Assembly (NCBI GenBank): GCA_963779055.1
Contig: CAVZWN010000001.1
Location: forward strand, 124,001-188,000
Direction: 5' to 3'
Source: Sulfurimicrobium sp963779055
GTDB lineage: Bacteria; Pseudomonadota; Gammaproteobacteria; Burkholderiales; Sulfuricellaceae
Length of the DNA: 64,000 nucleotides
Shown here: piece after piece, positions 26,727 through 36,170 of the stretch
How positions within the stretch are numbered: position 1 is the first letter of the stretch
How the letters are laid out: every line of letters starts with the position of its first letter
Program-made: the position numbers and the translations under genes
The notes under the pieces: generated by a model
Database searches by the model: none
Seen by the model: only the letters and a program-made list of their open reading frames with translations
Told to the model about the DNA's origin: nothing

Positions 26727-28323
26727 TTTGCTCGAAATCAATCGCCTGTCGGTATCATTCGGGCGACCAGGGCAGTACATCGATGCCGTGCAGGAAGCGA
26801 GCTTCGCTATCCATGCCGGTGAAAAACTGGCGCTGGTCGGCGAGTCCGGCTCCGGCAAGTCGGTGACTGCGCTCTCCATCCTGCAATTGCATGACCCGCG
26901 CCAGGTGAATTATCCGAACGGCTCGATCCGCTTTCAGGAACGCGAGCTGATGGGCCTCGCTGAGGGTGAGCTGAGAAAGATCCGCGGGCGCGATATCGCC
27001 ATGATTTTCCAGGAACCGATGACCTCGCTCAACCCGCTGTATTCCATCGGTGAGCAGTTGATGGAACCCCTGCTTGCTCATGAGAACATGAGCAAGCCTG
27101 CGGCCCGGAAGCGCATGCTCGAGCTGCTCGCCCGCACCGGCATACCCGAGCCGGAAAAGCGTTTTGACGATTTTCCCCACATGCTGTCCGGCGGGCAGCG
27201 CCAGCGCGTCATGATTGCCATGGCGCTGGCCTGCAGCCCGAAACTGCTGATTGCCGACGAGCCCACTACGGCGCTGGATGTGACCATACAGGCGCAGATA
27301 CTGGAACTGCTGGAGGATTTGCAGAAAGAATTCTCCATGGCGGTGCTGCTGATCACACACGACCTTAATCTGGTGCGGCGCTTCGCCGACCGTATCTGCG
27401 TGATGCAGCAGGGGAAAATCGTCGAACAGGCGCCCGTGGCAGATTTGTTCGCTGCGCCGCAGCATCCCTATACCCGGCATCTGCTGCAAAGCCAGCCGCA
27501 GCGGCTGGTAACCCCGGAAGAAGTTCAGGCCCTGGAAACCAGTCCGGCTGTGCTTGAGGCCAGTGGCGTCAGCTGCGTATTTTCGACCAAATCAGGTTTT
27601 TTCCGGCGCAAGGTCAGCTCGGTGCGGGCCGTGGATGATGCCAGCCTGTATTTGCGCAGTGGAGAGACGCTGGGCATCGTGGGTGAATCGGGGTCTGGGA
27701 AAACCACCCTCGGCATGTGCCTGCTGCGGCTGCAGGAGTGTTCAGGCAACATCCATTTCAATGGCGCTGATCTGACCGCCCTCAGCCAGCGCCAGTTACG
27801 GCCGTTGCGGCGGGATTTTCAGATTGTCTTCCAGGACCCTTATTCTTCGCTTTCTCCGCGCCTGACGGTGGAACAGATCGTGGGCGAGGGGCTGGGGATT
27901 CACTTTCCCCGGCTCGACAGGAAGCAGCGCCGTGAACGCATCCTGGCCATCATGGAGGAGGTCGGACTGGAAGAATCGATGCTGTGGCGCTACCCGCACG
28001 AGTTTTCCGGCGGGCAGCGCCAGCGTGTCGCGATTGCGCGAGTGGCGGTGCTGGAACCCAAGCTGATCCTGCTGGACGAGCCCACCAGCGCACTGGATGT
28101 GTCCGTACAGAAGCAGGTGCTGGACCTGCTGCGCGGCCTGCAGCAGCGGCATGGCATGAGTTATCTGTTTATCACCCATGATTTGCGCGTGATTCGCGCA
28201 ATGGCGCATCGCATGATCGTGATGCAGTCCGGAAAGGTGGTGGAGGCGGGTGAGACAGAGGCGCTGTTCGAAGCGCCGCAGCAGGAATATACGCGCGCCT
28301 TGCTGCGCGCTTCGCTGATCTGA
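26644..28323 (+). CDS. yejF: Peptide ABC transporter, fused dual ATPase, YejF-like
   Basis: Energises the YejABE importer. Two ABC domains in one chain: first Walker A GESGSGKSVT near residue 66 and signature LSGGQRQR, second Walker A GESGSGKTTL and signature FSGGQRQRVA, both with DEPT Walker B. Family similarity starts only at LEINRLSVSF, encoded from a TTG at 26728, which would give 531 residues, close to E. coli YejF. The ATG at 26644 adds a 28-residue leader coded by repeat DNA, so the true start is unsettled. Confidence 0.88.
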   Translation: MENGKAGLSGEGCVAVGKHCPSPITRHPLLEINRLSVSFGRPGQYIDAVQEASFAIHAGEKLALVGESGSGKSVTALSILQLHDPRQVNYPNGSIRFQERELMGLAEGELRKIRGRDIAMIFQEPMTSLNPLYSIGEQLMEPLLAHENMSKPAARKRMLELLARTGIPEPEKRFDDFPHMLSGGQRQRVMIAMALACSPKLLIADEPTTALDVTIQAQILELLEDLQKEFSMAVLLITHDLNLVRRFADRICVMQQGKIVEQAPVADLFAAPQHPYTRHLLQSQPQRLVTPEEVQALETSPAVLEASGVSCVFSTKSGFFRRKVSSVRAVDDASLYLRSGETLGIVGESGSGKTTLGMCLLRLQECSGNIHFNGADLTALSQRQLRPLRRDFQIVFQDPYSSLSPRLTVEQIVGEGLGIHFPRLDRKQRRERILAIMEEVGLEESMLWRYPHEFSGGQRQRVAIARVAVLEPKLILLDEPTSALDVSVQKQVLDLLRGLQQRHGMSYLFITHDLRVIRAMAHRMIVMQSGKVVEAGETEALFEAPQQEYTRALLRASLI

Positions 28324-30009
28324 TTAACCTTCGCGGTCGTAAACCATCAGGGTGTTGCCGGGCCGCAGGTTGTTGCTGGCGGGAATATTGTTCCAGCGCT
28401 GCAGGTCGTTCACTGCGACATCGAAGCGGCGCGCTATGCTGAATACGGTATCGCCGCGCTTGACGACATAGCGAGTGTGTTTGCTTTTCGGGGCGGTATT
28501 TTTTGCTACCTTGAGCGTTTTTGCCAGTTCAGGTGTGTTTCTGGCAATTCGCGACTTCTGCGCGCTGCTCGCGAGCACTGTCAGCTTCTGGCCGCGTGCC
28601 AGATTGTTGGACTTGAGGCCGTTGCTGGATTTCAGCTCGGCAGGGGTCATCCCGTAGCGTTTGGCAATATTGAGTACCGTGTCGCCGCGCGCCACGACAT
28701 GCGTGATATTGCGGCCCGCTGCGGCAGAATCGTTGCCCGGGTGGTCAGGCTGTGGGATATGTGCCAGCAGGGCGGGTGCGTTGCCGGACTTGCCGACGGG
28801 TACCAGCAGGGTCTGTGCGGCAACCTGCTTTTTGCGGCCGCTGATGGCGTTGATTTCCTTCAGGCGTGCCAGGGAGATGCCGAAACGCTGTGCGATCGCG
28901 GCCAATTTTTCCCCGCGCCGGGGCGTGTAGGTCTGCCATGAGGATAGCGGACGCTCATAGTTTTCCAGATTGAGCGAGAAACTGCTGACCTTGTCCACGG
29001 GCAGCAGCAGGGTGGGCTTGCCTATGCCGGCAACCAGGGGTTTGTTGTAGGCCGGGTTGAGGGCGACGAACTCATCCAGAGGAACTTCGGCAAGGCGCGC
29101 TGCCACGGCGACATCCATGTGCTGCTGGAGTTTTACCTTGGCAAAATAAGGGCTGTTGGGGATGGCGTTGAGTGCCAGACCATAGGCGGCCGGGTTCATG
29201 ACGATATTTTTGACTGCGATCAGCTTGGGCACGTAATTGCGTGTTTCGGGCGGCATGCGCAGGCTGAGGTAGTCGGTGGGTTCGCCAGCGGCCTGGTTTT
29301 TTGCAATGGCGCGGCCTACCGAGCCTTCACCCCAGTTATAGGCGGCCAGCGCCAGCTCCCAGTTGCCGAACATATCGTACAGCTTTTGCAGGTAGTCGAG
29401 CGCTGCGTTGGTGGCGGCGAGGATATCGCGGCGGCCATCGTAGAGCAGGTTCTGGTCGAGGCCGAAATGCTTGCCGGTGGAGGGGATGAACTGCCAGATG
29501 CCGGAGGCGTGGCTGGTGGAATAGGCCTTGGGGTTGTAAGCGCTTTCGATGATGGGCAGGAGCGCGATTTCGGTCGGCATGCCGCGCTTCTCGACTTCTT
29601 CCACGATGTGAAACAGGTAGCGCTGGCTGCGCTCCACCGTGCGCTGCACATAATCCGGCCGGTTGGCATACCAGGCTTCGTGCTCCTGGACCAGGGGGCT
29701 GTTGAGCTCGGCCAGTGCAAAGCCGACTCGAATGCGCTCCCATACATCCTTGGGCTCGTTGTTCAGGGATTCAAGCTGGACCGGGAGGACGTTGGAACTG
29801 ATTTTCTCCGAGGGGCGGAGGTTAAGCAGTCCTTCTGTGGTCTCAATTTTTTCTGTCGGGTTCTGCTCGTCCAGCGGTGCGACAAGATTTGCCTTGAACG
29901 TAGAACCGTTCTCTTTTGCGCCTGTTGTGCCAGACATGCTGGCGCATCCTGACATGCCGACGAAAACAAAAAGGAAGAGAACGGAGAAAGGAAGTGCTCG
30001 AAGTCGCAT
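28324..30009 (-). CDS. mltD: Membrane-bound lytic murein transglycosylase D with LysM repeats
   Basis: Cuts peptidoglycan glycan strands. 561 residues. Lipoprotein signal with cysteine at 22 (VFVGMSGC). SLT domain at about 130-260 with catalytic glutamate in IALLPIIESAYNP and the ASGIWQFIPSTGKHFGLDQN and LALAAYNWGEGSVGRA motifs. Three LysM-like repeats follow (about 355-400, degenerate; 435-480; 510-555, RYVVKRGDTVFSIARRFDVA). Its stop touches the yejF stop from the other strand with no gap. Confidence 0.95.
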   Translation of the reverse strand: MRLRALPFSVLFLFVFVGMSGCASMSGTTGAKENGSTFKANLVAPLDEQNPTEKIETTEGLLNLRPSEKISSNVLPVQLESLNNEPKDVWERIRVGFALAELNSPLVQEHEAWYANRPDYVQRTVERSQRYLFHIVEEVEKRGMPTEIALLPIIESAYNPKAYSTSHASGIWQFIPSTGKHFGLDQNLLYDGRRDILAATNAALDYLQKLYDMFGNWELALAAYNWGEGSVGRAIAKNQAAGEPTDYLSLRMPPETRNYVPKLIAVKNIVMNPAAYGLALNAIPNSPYFAKVKLQQHMDVAVAARLAEVPLDEFVALNPAYNKPLVAGIGKPTLLLPVDKVSSFSLNLENYERPLSSWQTYTPRRGEKLAAIAQRFGISLARLKEINAISGRKKQVAAQTLLVPVGKSGNAPALLAHIPQPDHPGNDSAAAGRNITHVVARGDTVLNIAKRYGMTPAELKSSNGLKSNNLARGQKLTVLASSAQKSRIARNTPELAKTLKVAKNTAPKSKHTRYVVKRGDTVFSIARRFDVAVNDLQRWNNIPASNNLRPGNTLMVYDREG

Positions 30010-30085
30010 GCGTCGAGGGCTTTTTGTTGGTGAAAAAACCCATGAATCTTAACGAATTTCATCGGTTTTAACAAGGAAAAACAGT

Positions 30086-30853
30086 TTAGTCCAATTTGTC
30101 TTTCCATTGCCGGATGGCGGCAAATATGCTGGCGGGAGTACTCAGCGGACGGCCTGCAAACCGGCTTGCCGCTTCGATAAGATGAGGGTCATCCCAGCGC
30201 AGGAAGGGATTGGTGCTTTTTTCCAGGGCAATGGTCGAAGGCAGGGTAGGCAATCCTTGTACGCGGGTTTTCTGTTCCCTTACTGCTCTCTCTTGCAGGG
30301 CGGTGTTGCCGGGATCTGCGATCCGGGCAAAGCGGATATTGGCCAGGGTATATTCGTGAGCGCAATAAACCCTTGTTTCATCAGGTAGTGCGACAAGTTT
30401 GGCCAGAGACGATTGCATCTGTTCCGGCGTGCCTTCAAACACGCGCCCGCAGCCACAGGCAAACAGGGCATCGCCACAAAACAGGGAATGTATCCCATAA
30501 TATGCGACGTGGCCCAAGGTGTGGCCGGGCACGTCAATGACATGAAATGCAGCATCCAGTTCGGGAAGTGAGACAATGTCGTTTTCAGCCACGGGTTGCG
30601 TGGTCGCAGTGATTTTTTCACGCCGTGGTCCATACACCGGGCAGTTGAAGTGTCGTCTCAGTTCTTCGGCGCCACCGCAATGGTCGCCATGATGGTGGGT
30701 GATGAGAATGGCGGCCAGTCTGAGGTTATGCTGGTGCAGATATTCCATGACGGGATCGGCATCGCCAGGGTCCACCACTGCGGCTACTGTCTGATTGCGG
30801 ATCAGCCAGATGTAATTGTCTTCAAATGCGGGGATGGGAATTATTTCAATCAT
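30086..30853 (-). CDS. gloB: Hydroxyacylglutathione hydrolase (glyoxalase II)
   Basis: Hydrolyses S-lactoylglutathione to lactate and glutathione in methylglyoxal detoxification. 255 residues from the ATG at 30853 (MIEIIPIPAFEDNYIWLI), the family start; the frame extends to 30919 without support. Binuclear metal motif THHHGDHCGG near residue 53 and further ligands in DVPGHTLGHVAYY and FCGDALFACGCGR. Divergent from the methyltransferase gene. Confidence 0.95.
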   Translation of the reverse strand: MIEIIPIPAFEDNYIWLIRNQTVAAVVDPGDADPVMEYLHQHNLRLAAILITHHHGDHCGGAEELRRHFNCPVYGPRREKITATTQPVAENDIVSLPELDAAFHVIDVPGHTLGHVAYYGIHSLFCGDALFACGCGRVFEGTPEQMQSSLAKLVALPDETRVYCAHEYTLANIRFARIADPGNTALQERAVREQKTRVQGLPTLPSTIALEKSTNPFLRWDDPHLIEAASRFAGRPLSTPASIFAAIRQWKDKLD

Positions 30854-31020
30854 GAGCTTGTCTTTGGCTGGAAAGGTAGAGGGTTTGATAGTGAATAAAT
30901 CAGGGATACGTTGCCCCATATTCGGGATGGATGCAAGGTGCGAAGCGCAGTGAACGCTTATTTCATTCGCAAGCTTTTCTCTGCCGCAGACGCCCGGACA
31001 TACGGTGGTTCTCCGGGCGT

Positions 31021-31767
31021 ATGACGGATTTATTTATTCCCCCGCCTTCAATGTCAGGCCTTGATGAAAAGGCGTGGTTCGAAACGCCGCTCGGACAATA
31101 TTTGTTGCAGCGCGAGCAGGCTTACCACGATCAGGCAGCAGCCAATATTTTTGGCTTCAATGCGCTTCAGCTCGGGCTGCTGGACCATGACCTGCTGCGC
31201 ACCAGCCGCATTCCTGCACGCTTTCGGATTGGCGCCGGGACGGACGTGGCTTTGAGGATGGAGCCGGAACAGCTGCCTGTGGCCAGCCAGGCGGTTGATT
31301 TGCTGCTGTTGCCCCATGTGCTGGAATTCAGCGCCCATCCGCACCAGATATTGCGTGAGGCTGAGCGTGTGCTGATGCCGGAAGGAAGCCTGATTATCAG
31401 TGGCTACAATCCGTTCAGCCTGTGGGGCTTGTGGCGCATGCTGCCCTATAACCGGCGCGCTTATCCCTGGTGTGGCCGTTTTATCAGCCTGCCCCGTCTC
31501 AAGGACTGGCTGGCCCTGCTCGGATTTGAGGTGGTCGGGGGGCGGATGTGCTGTTACACGCCCCCTTTACGGCAGGAACGATGGCTTGCCCGGTTCCGCT
31601 TCATGGAAGACGCAGGGGATCGCTGGTGGGCCCTGGCTGGCGGGGTTTATTTTATCCATGCAAGAAAGCGGGTGCAGGGGATGCGCCTGATTATGCCGGA
31701 CCGGCATGAGGCCAGATCTGCGCGCAAGGGGCTGGCGCCAGTGGCACAAAAAACACTCAGCCAATAA
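31021..31767 (+). CDS. SAM-dependent methyltransferase, type 11-like
   Basis: About 248 residues from ATG 31021. The central part resembles a class I methyltransferase: acidic and hydrophobic strands (LPVASQAVDLLLLPHVLEFS; ILREAERVLMPEGSLIISGY), but the glycine-rich SAM loop is poorly conserved (RIGAGTDVALRM). The substrate is unknown. The gloB-methyltransferase-rnhA-dnaQ order is a common betaproteobacterial neighbourhood. A longer frame from 30931 is possible but overlaps the promoter region of gloB. Confidence 0.8.
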   Translation: MTDLFIPPPSMSGLDEKAWFETPLGQYLLQREQAYHDQAAANIFGFNALQLGLLDHDLLRTSRIPARFRIGAGTDVALRMEPEQLPVASQAVDLLLLPHVLEFSAHPHQILREAERVLMPEGSLIISGYNPFSLWGLWRMLPYNRRAYPWCGRFISLPRLKDWLALLGFEVVGGRMCCYTPPLRQERWLARFRFMEDAGDRWWALAGGVYFIHARKRVQGMRLIMPDRHEARSARKGLAPVAQKTLSQ

Positions 31768-31781
31768 ATAAAGTGACATAA

Positions 31782-32300
31782 ATGACCAATAAAAGCAGTG
31801 AGCAGAAGCAGGCGCAAGTTGATATTTCTCACCAGAATCAGGGTTTGCCTGATGCCGTCGACATGATTGAGATTTATACTGACGGGGCGTGCAAGGGAAA
31901 TCCGGGGCGTGGCGGGTGGGGTGCCCTGCTGCGTTTCCGCGACCGGGAGCGGGAGTTGTTTGGCGGCGAGCCGCATACCACCAACAACCGCATGGAGCTG
32001 CTGGCAGTGATCAGGGCGCTGGAAGCCTTGAGCCGCCCCAGCAAGGCGCGCGTGCATACCGATTCACAGTATGTCCAGAAAGGCATCAGCGAATGGATAC
32101 ACAGCTGGAAGCGGCGTGGCTGGAAAACGGCAGACAACAAGCCGGTCAAGAATGTGGATTTGTGGCAGGAACTGGACCGTCTGGCGGTGCAGCACCAGCT
32201 GGAATGGATCTGGGTGAAGGGCCATGCCGGCCACGAAGAGAATGAGCGTGCCGATCAATTGGCAAACCGGGGTGTCGAATCTGTTAATGCGGCAGGTTGA
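31782..32300 (+). CDS. rnhA: Ribonuclease HI
   Basis: Removes RNA from RNA-DNA hybrids. The catalytic core starts at MIEIYTDGACKGNPGRGGWG (ATG 31863, about 145 residues); conserved acids are seen in YTDG, NNRMELLAV, HTDSQYV and NERADQLA. The frame offers a 27-residue polar N-terminal extension from ATG 31782, which has only a weak ribosome site. I list the longer form, but the core start is the safer one. dnaQ follows after 25 bases. Confidence 0.94.
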   Translation: MTNKSSEQKQAQVDISHQNQGLPDAVDMIEIYTDGACKGNPGRGGWGALLRFRDRERELFGGEPHTTNNRMELLAVIRALEALSRPSKARVHTDSQYVQKGISEWIHSWKRRGWKTADNKPVKNVDLWQELDRLAVQHQLEWIWVKGHAGHEENERADQLANRGVESVNAAG

Positions 32301-32325
32301 TTGAATGCAATATGGATGAAGAATT

Positions 32326-33033
32326 TTGCGCCAGATAATTCTAGATACTGAAACCACAGGGCTGGAAACCAGCCTCGGCCACCGCATTATTGAAATCGCG
32401 GCGGTTGAGATGGTGAACCGCCAGCTGACCAGCAACCATTTTCACCAGTACCTCAACCCCGGGCGGGAAATTGATCCGGGCGCGCAGCAGGTGCATGGCA
32501 TCAGCCTGGATTTTCTTCAGGACAAGCCATTGTTTCGCGATATCGTCAGGGATTTCCTGAGCTACGTGGAGGGCGGCGAACTGATCATTCACAACGCCCC
32601 CTTTGACGTAGGCTTCCTCAACTACGAGCTTGGCCTGCTCGGGATGGAGCCGATCCAGCACTATTGCCCGGTCATTACCGATACCCTGAAGATGGCCAAA
32701 CAGTTGCGCCCGGGACAGAAAAACAACCTCGATGCTCTGTGCCGCAACTACCAGATCGACAACTCCCGGCGCACCTTGCACGGCGCGCTGGTGGATACCG
32801 AACTGCTGGCAGAAGTGTATCTCGCCATGACACGTGGTCAGGAGAGCCTGATGATCGAGACTGCGCCGGTTTCGCAATCGAAGAATGCAGCCCGTGTGCA
32901 GCGCGAACGTCTGAAACTAAGTGTCCTGCAGGCCGGAGAGGAGGAGCTGGCAGCGCATGCTGCCTATCTGGAGGACCTGGAAAAATCGAGCCGTGGTCTT
33001 TGTGTTTGGAAGTCAATGACGCAGGGTGGCTAA
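32326..33033 (+). CDS. dnaQ: DNA polymerase III epsilon subunit (proofreading exonuclease)
   Basis: 3'-5' exonuclease of the replicative polymerase. 235 residues with Exo I (ILDTETTGLE), Exo II (HNAPFDVGFLNYEL) and Exo III (HGALVDTELLAEVY) motifs of the DEDDh class. Start is TTG 32326 with GAAG before it; no in-frame ATG precedes it. The C-terminal 60 residues are the polymerase-binding tail. Next to rnhA, as in many proteobacteria. Confidence 0.95.
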   Translation: MRQIILDTETTGLETSLGHRIIEIAAVEMVNRQLTSNHFHQYLNPGREIDPGAQQVHGISLDFLQDKPLFRDIVRDFLSYVEGGELIIHNAPFDVGFLNYELGLLGMEPIQHYCPVITDTLKMAKQLRPGQKNNLDALCRNYQIDNSRRTLHGALVDTELLAEVYLAMTRGQESLMIETAPVSQSKNAARVQRERLKLSVLQAGEEELAAHAAYLEDLEKSSRGLCVWKSMTQGG

Positions 33034-33970
33034 GCTGCGGCTGTTTCCCCTGATTTTACGCATGCTGCTGCTTGCCGGCCTGAGCTGGGCCAGCGTGCTT
33101 TTTGCGGCACCGGCAAATATTGCCATTTTGCTGAGCGATGAATCCGGCCCCTATCGGGAAACGGCCAGCAGCTTGCGCTCGATATTGGGGCAGAGCGGCG
33201 CAAAGGCCGCAGTCAGTATTTATTCCCCGTCTGAAAAAAAGCCCGATTTCCTCAGTGAAAAGCCGGACCTGATCGTTGCCGTCGGGGTGGGCGCCGCGCA
33301 GGAACTGGCAGCGAAAAATCTTCCCATCCCGGTTCTGTCGGTTCTGATCCCGCGCCAGTCCTTTGATAAAATCGCCCGGCAACGCGATCACAAGTTTTTT
33401 TCCGCAATATTTCTTGACCAGCCACTGGCGCGCCAGATGGAATTGATTCGCTTGGCAACACCAGAACGCGGGCGGGTTGGTGTCGTGCTCGGCCCCGATT
33501 CCGCAGGCGCATTAAAACCACTGCAAATGGCAGCCATTGAAGCAAAACTGGAACTGGCCGCTGAAAAAATCGCTACCGCAGAAGAATTGCTCCCCGCGCT
33601 GCAAAGGGTGCTGGCAGATAGCGACGTGATGCTGGCGGTGCCTGACCCGCTGGTATTCAACAGAGGCACGGTGCAAAGCTTGTTGCTGGCGACTTATCGT
33701 TTCCAGGACCCGGTCTTTGGTTTTTCTCATGCCTATGTCAGGGCTGGGGCGCTGGCTTCCGTTTATACCACCCCAGAGCAGGCCGGATGGCAGGCTGGAG
33801 AGCTTGTCTTGCGTGTTATGGGGAGCCGGCCGGTATTGCTGCCTCCTCCCGAGTATCCAAGATATTTCTCTGTCAGCGTCAATTATCAGGTGGCACGCTC
33901 TCTGGGCCTGAGTGTTGCGGATGAGGCCGAACTGCTCAAGAAGCTGAAGCGGGCACCGGAGGCGCAATGA
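33026..33970 (+). CDS. Periplasmic ABC substrate-binding-like protein (PF04392 type)
   Basis: 314 residues, GTG start overlapping the dnaQ stop by eight bases; ATG 33062 is an alternative. Signal peptide to about residue 29 (LLLAGLSWASVLFAA), then a two-lobed binding-protein fold of the ABC_sub_bind family (NIAILLSDESGPYRETASSL; VGVVLGPDSAGALKPLQMAA). No permease or ATPase is near. It overlaps the next gene, a membrane GGDEF-EAL protein, by four bases, so it may serve as that protein's periplasmic sensor instead of a transporter part. That role is inference. Confidence 0.8.
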   Translation: MAKLRLFPLILRMLLLAGLSWASVLFAAPANIAILLSDESGPYRETASSLRSILGQSGAKAAVSIYSPSEKKPDFLSEKPDLIVAVGVGAAQELAAKNLPIPVLSVLIPRQSFDKIARQRDHKFFSAIFLDQPLARQMELIRLATPERGRVGVVLGPDSAGALKPLQMAAIEAKLELAAEKIATAEELLPALQRVLADSDVMLAVPDPLVFNRGTVQSLLLATYRFQDPVFGFSHAYVRAGALASVYTTPEQAGWQAGELVLRVMGSRPVLLPPPEYPRYFSVSVNYQVARSLGLSVADEAELLKKLKRAPEAQ

Positions 33971-36111
33971 AACACTGGAGTATCAAGAAACGTGTGCTTT
34001 TTCTGGCGCTGATGCCAGCAGCGGGCCTTGCCTTGCTGCTGGCCGTGTATTTTGTTTCCTCCGAGATTCGAAGTCTGGAAACTTCCCTGCATGAGCGCGG
34101 ACTGGCCATTGTTCGCCAGCTGGCGCCTGCTAGCGAATTCGGGGTGTTTTCCGGCAATCGCGATATCCTGCAGAAGCTGGCAGACTCAGCCATGCAGGAA
34201 ATAGATGTCACGGCGGTAACCATTACCAATATGGATGGGGCAATTCTCGCTTCTCGCGGAAAATCCATGGGGCCGCCAGTATTGACCGATCATCGGGCGG
34301 GCCTCTACCTCGCGATGGTCGAGCAGGGCGATGCGCTGAACTTCAGTGCGCCGGTGCTCCAGAGCCAGACGGAAGTGGATGATTTTGCGCTCGGTGGCGG
34401 TGTGCATGCGGGGGCCTTGCCCAAGGGAAAAATACTGGGCCGGGTGAATCTTGAGCTGTCTACTGCCAGTACCCAGGATCACAAAAGCGCACTGATTCTG
34501 AATGGCTTGCTGATTTCATTGCTGGGTTTGCTGTCGAGCGCCCTGCTGGCGGTGCGCATGAGCCGCGATGTGACCGAACCCGTGAGTCGGCTGGCAGGCG
34601 CTGTTGAACTGATTGGCCAGGGAAGGCTGGACGTGCGTGTCAGCGAGAATTCCGGGGGTGAACTGCATACCCTCGAATGTGGTGTGAATTCCATGGCAGT
34701 TTCGCTGCAGATGGCGCAGGAGCGGATGCAGGAACGCATTGACGAGGCCACCGAGCGGCTCTCCTACCAGGCATCACATGATGCGCTGACCGGGCTGGTT
34801 AACCGGCGTGAATTCGAGCGCCGGCTGGAAAGAGCGCTTGCAGCAGCGCGAGACAATCGGCAGGTGTATGCGCTGTGTTATCTGGATCTCGATCAGTTCA
34901 AGATTGTCAACGATACCTGTGGCCATGTGGCGGGTGATGAACTGCTGCGGCAGTTGACCGTGTTGCTGCAGGGCAAGGTGCGCGACACCGATACCCTGGC
35001 ACGATTGGGGGGCGACGAGTTCGGGGTGCTGCTCGATAACTGCCCGTTGCAACAGGCCGAAATCGTTGCCGATCTCTTGCGCCAGACGGTCAAGGATTTT
35101 CATTTTGTATGGAAGGAAAAGGCTTTTGTCATCGGGGTCAGCATCGGTCTGGTACCCATCAATCAGGATACGGGGTCGCTTGACTTCGTGCTCAGTTGTG
35201 CCGATGCCGCGTGCTATGCAGCGAAGGATAAGGGGCGGAACCGTGTGCACCTGTATCGCGCTGAGGATGGGGAACTGGCGCAGCGCCAGGGAGAAATGAA
35301 CTGGGTGGCGCGTATTACTCATGCCATCGAAGAAAATCGTTTCCGGCTCTATTACCAGACCATCATGCCGCTTCAGAATGATGCCCATGAGGGCAAACAT
35401 TTCGAAATTCTGCTGCGCCTGATTGATGATGATGGCCAGATCGTTCCCCCCATGGCATTCATTCCCGCAGCGGAACGCTATAACCTCATGCCTGCGATCG
35501 ACCGCTGGGTGGTGAGTTCAGCATTTGGCCTGTACTGGAAGCTTTTTCCTGAATGCGATAAGGGGCAGGAGCGGCCGTGCCATACCTGCACGGTAAATCT
35601 GTCTGGGCCTTCGCTGTGTGACGAATATTTCCTCGAATTCATCAAGCGCCAGTTTGCGCTGTACAAAGTTCCATACAAACATATCTGTTTCGAAATTACC
35701 GAGACTGCCGCAATTACCAACCTCTCCAAAGCGGTTGATTTCATCAGGGAATTGCGTTCCTGCGGTTGCCGTTTCTCGCTGGATGATTTTGGCAGCGGCC
35801 TCTCATCCTTCTCTTACCTCAAGAACATGCAGGTGGATTACCTGAAAATTGACGGCTCGTTTGTGCGGGATATGGTGGATGACCCAATGGATGAGGCGAT
35901 GGTTTCTTCCATCAATCAGGTCGGCCATGTGATCGGTCTGAAGACCATTGCGGAATTTGTCGAGAGCGAGGCTGTACTGGCGAGGCTGCGTGAAATGGGT
36001 GTGGACTTCGCACAGGGTTATTGCATAGAGCAGCCCAAGCCGCTGGAAGATCTGATTGCTTCGCAGCGCATGCGCTCCGCAATAATGCGCCAGGAGCCGG
36101 TGACCAGTTGA
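33967..36111 (+). CDS. Membrane GGDEF-EAL protein with HAMP domain
   Basis: c-di-GMP turnover protein of 714 residues. Membrane helix at about 10-30, a periplasmic sensor region (about 35-170), second helix at about 175-197, HAMP (about 198-250), GGDEF at 355-359 (RLGGDEFGVLL) with an RxxD inhibitory site (RDTD) five residues before, and an EAL domain from about 475. The EAL signature is EIL here, but later metal and catalytic motifs look intact (FEITETAAITN, DDFGSGLSSFSYL, KIDGSFV, TIAEFVES). Both activities are therefore possible. Coupled to the binding protein upstream. Confidence 0.92.
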   Translation: MKHWSIKKRVLFLALMPAAGLALLLAVYFVSSEIRSLETSLHERGLAIVRQLAPASEFGVFSGNRDILQKLADSAMQEIDVTAVTITNMDGAILASRGKSMGPPVLTDHRAGLYLAMVEQGDALNFSAPVLQSQTEVDDFALGGGVHAGALPKGKILGRVNLELSTASTQDHKSALILNGLLISLLGLLSSALLAVRMSRDVTEPVSRLAGAVELIGQGRLDVRVSENSGGELHTLECGVNSMAVSLQMAQERMQERIDEATERLSYQASHDALTGLVNRREFERRLERALAAARDNRQVYALCYLDLDQFKIVNDTCGHVAGDELLRQLTVLLQGKVRDTDTLARLGGDEFGVLLDNCPLQQAEIVADLLRQTVKDFHFVWKEKAFVIGVSIGLVPINQDTGSLDFVLSCADAACYAAKDKGRNRVHLYRAEDGELAQRQGEMNWVARITHAIEENRFRLYYQTIMPLQNDAHEGKHFEILLRLIDDDGQIVPPMAFIPAAERYNLMPAIDRWVVSSAFGLYWKLFPECDKGQERPCHTCTVNLSGPSLCDEYFLEFIKRQFALYKVPYKHICFEITETAAITNLSKAVDFIRELRSCGCRFSLDDFGSGLSSFSYLKNMQVDYLKIDGSFVRDMVDDPMDEAMVSSINQVGHVIGLKTIAEFVESEAVLARLREMGVDFAQGYCIEQPKPLEDLIASQRMRSAIMRQEPVTS

Positions 36112-36128
36112 GCGCGATACAGCCAATA

Positions 36129-36151
36129 CAGAAGATGGCCGCCATCTTCTG
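36129..36151. terminator. Hairpin between converging GGDEF-EAL and feoB genes
   Basis: CAGAAGATGG, loop CCG, CCATCTTCTG: a perfect 10-base stem in the 59-base gap between the two stops. No T run on either side, so it may act only as a barrier or weak two-way terminator. Confidence 0.5.
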
Positions 36152-36170
36152 GTCATGGGCGGCCACAGGG

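Noticed and set aside
31782..31862. A separate small gene before rnhA
   Set aside because: The 27 codons are in frame with rnhA without a stop, so this is at most an N-terminal extension.
35395..35420. EIL instead of EAL taken as proof of an inactive phosphodiesterase
   Set aside because: The glutamate and leucine are kept and the downstream DDFG, KIDGSFV and E motifs look intact; the middle residue varies in active enzymes.
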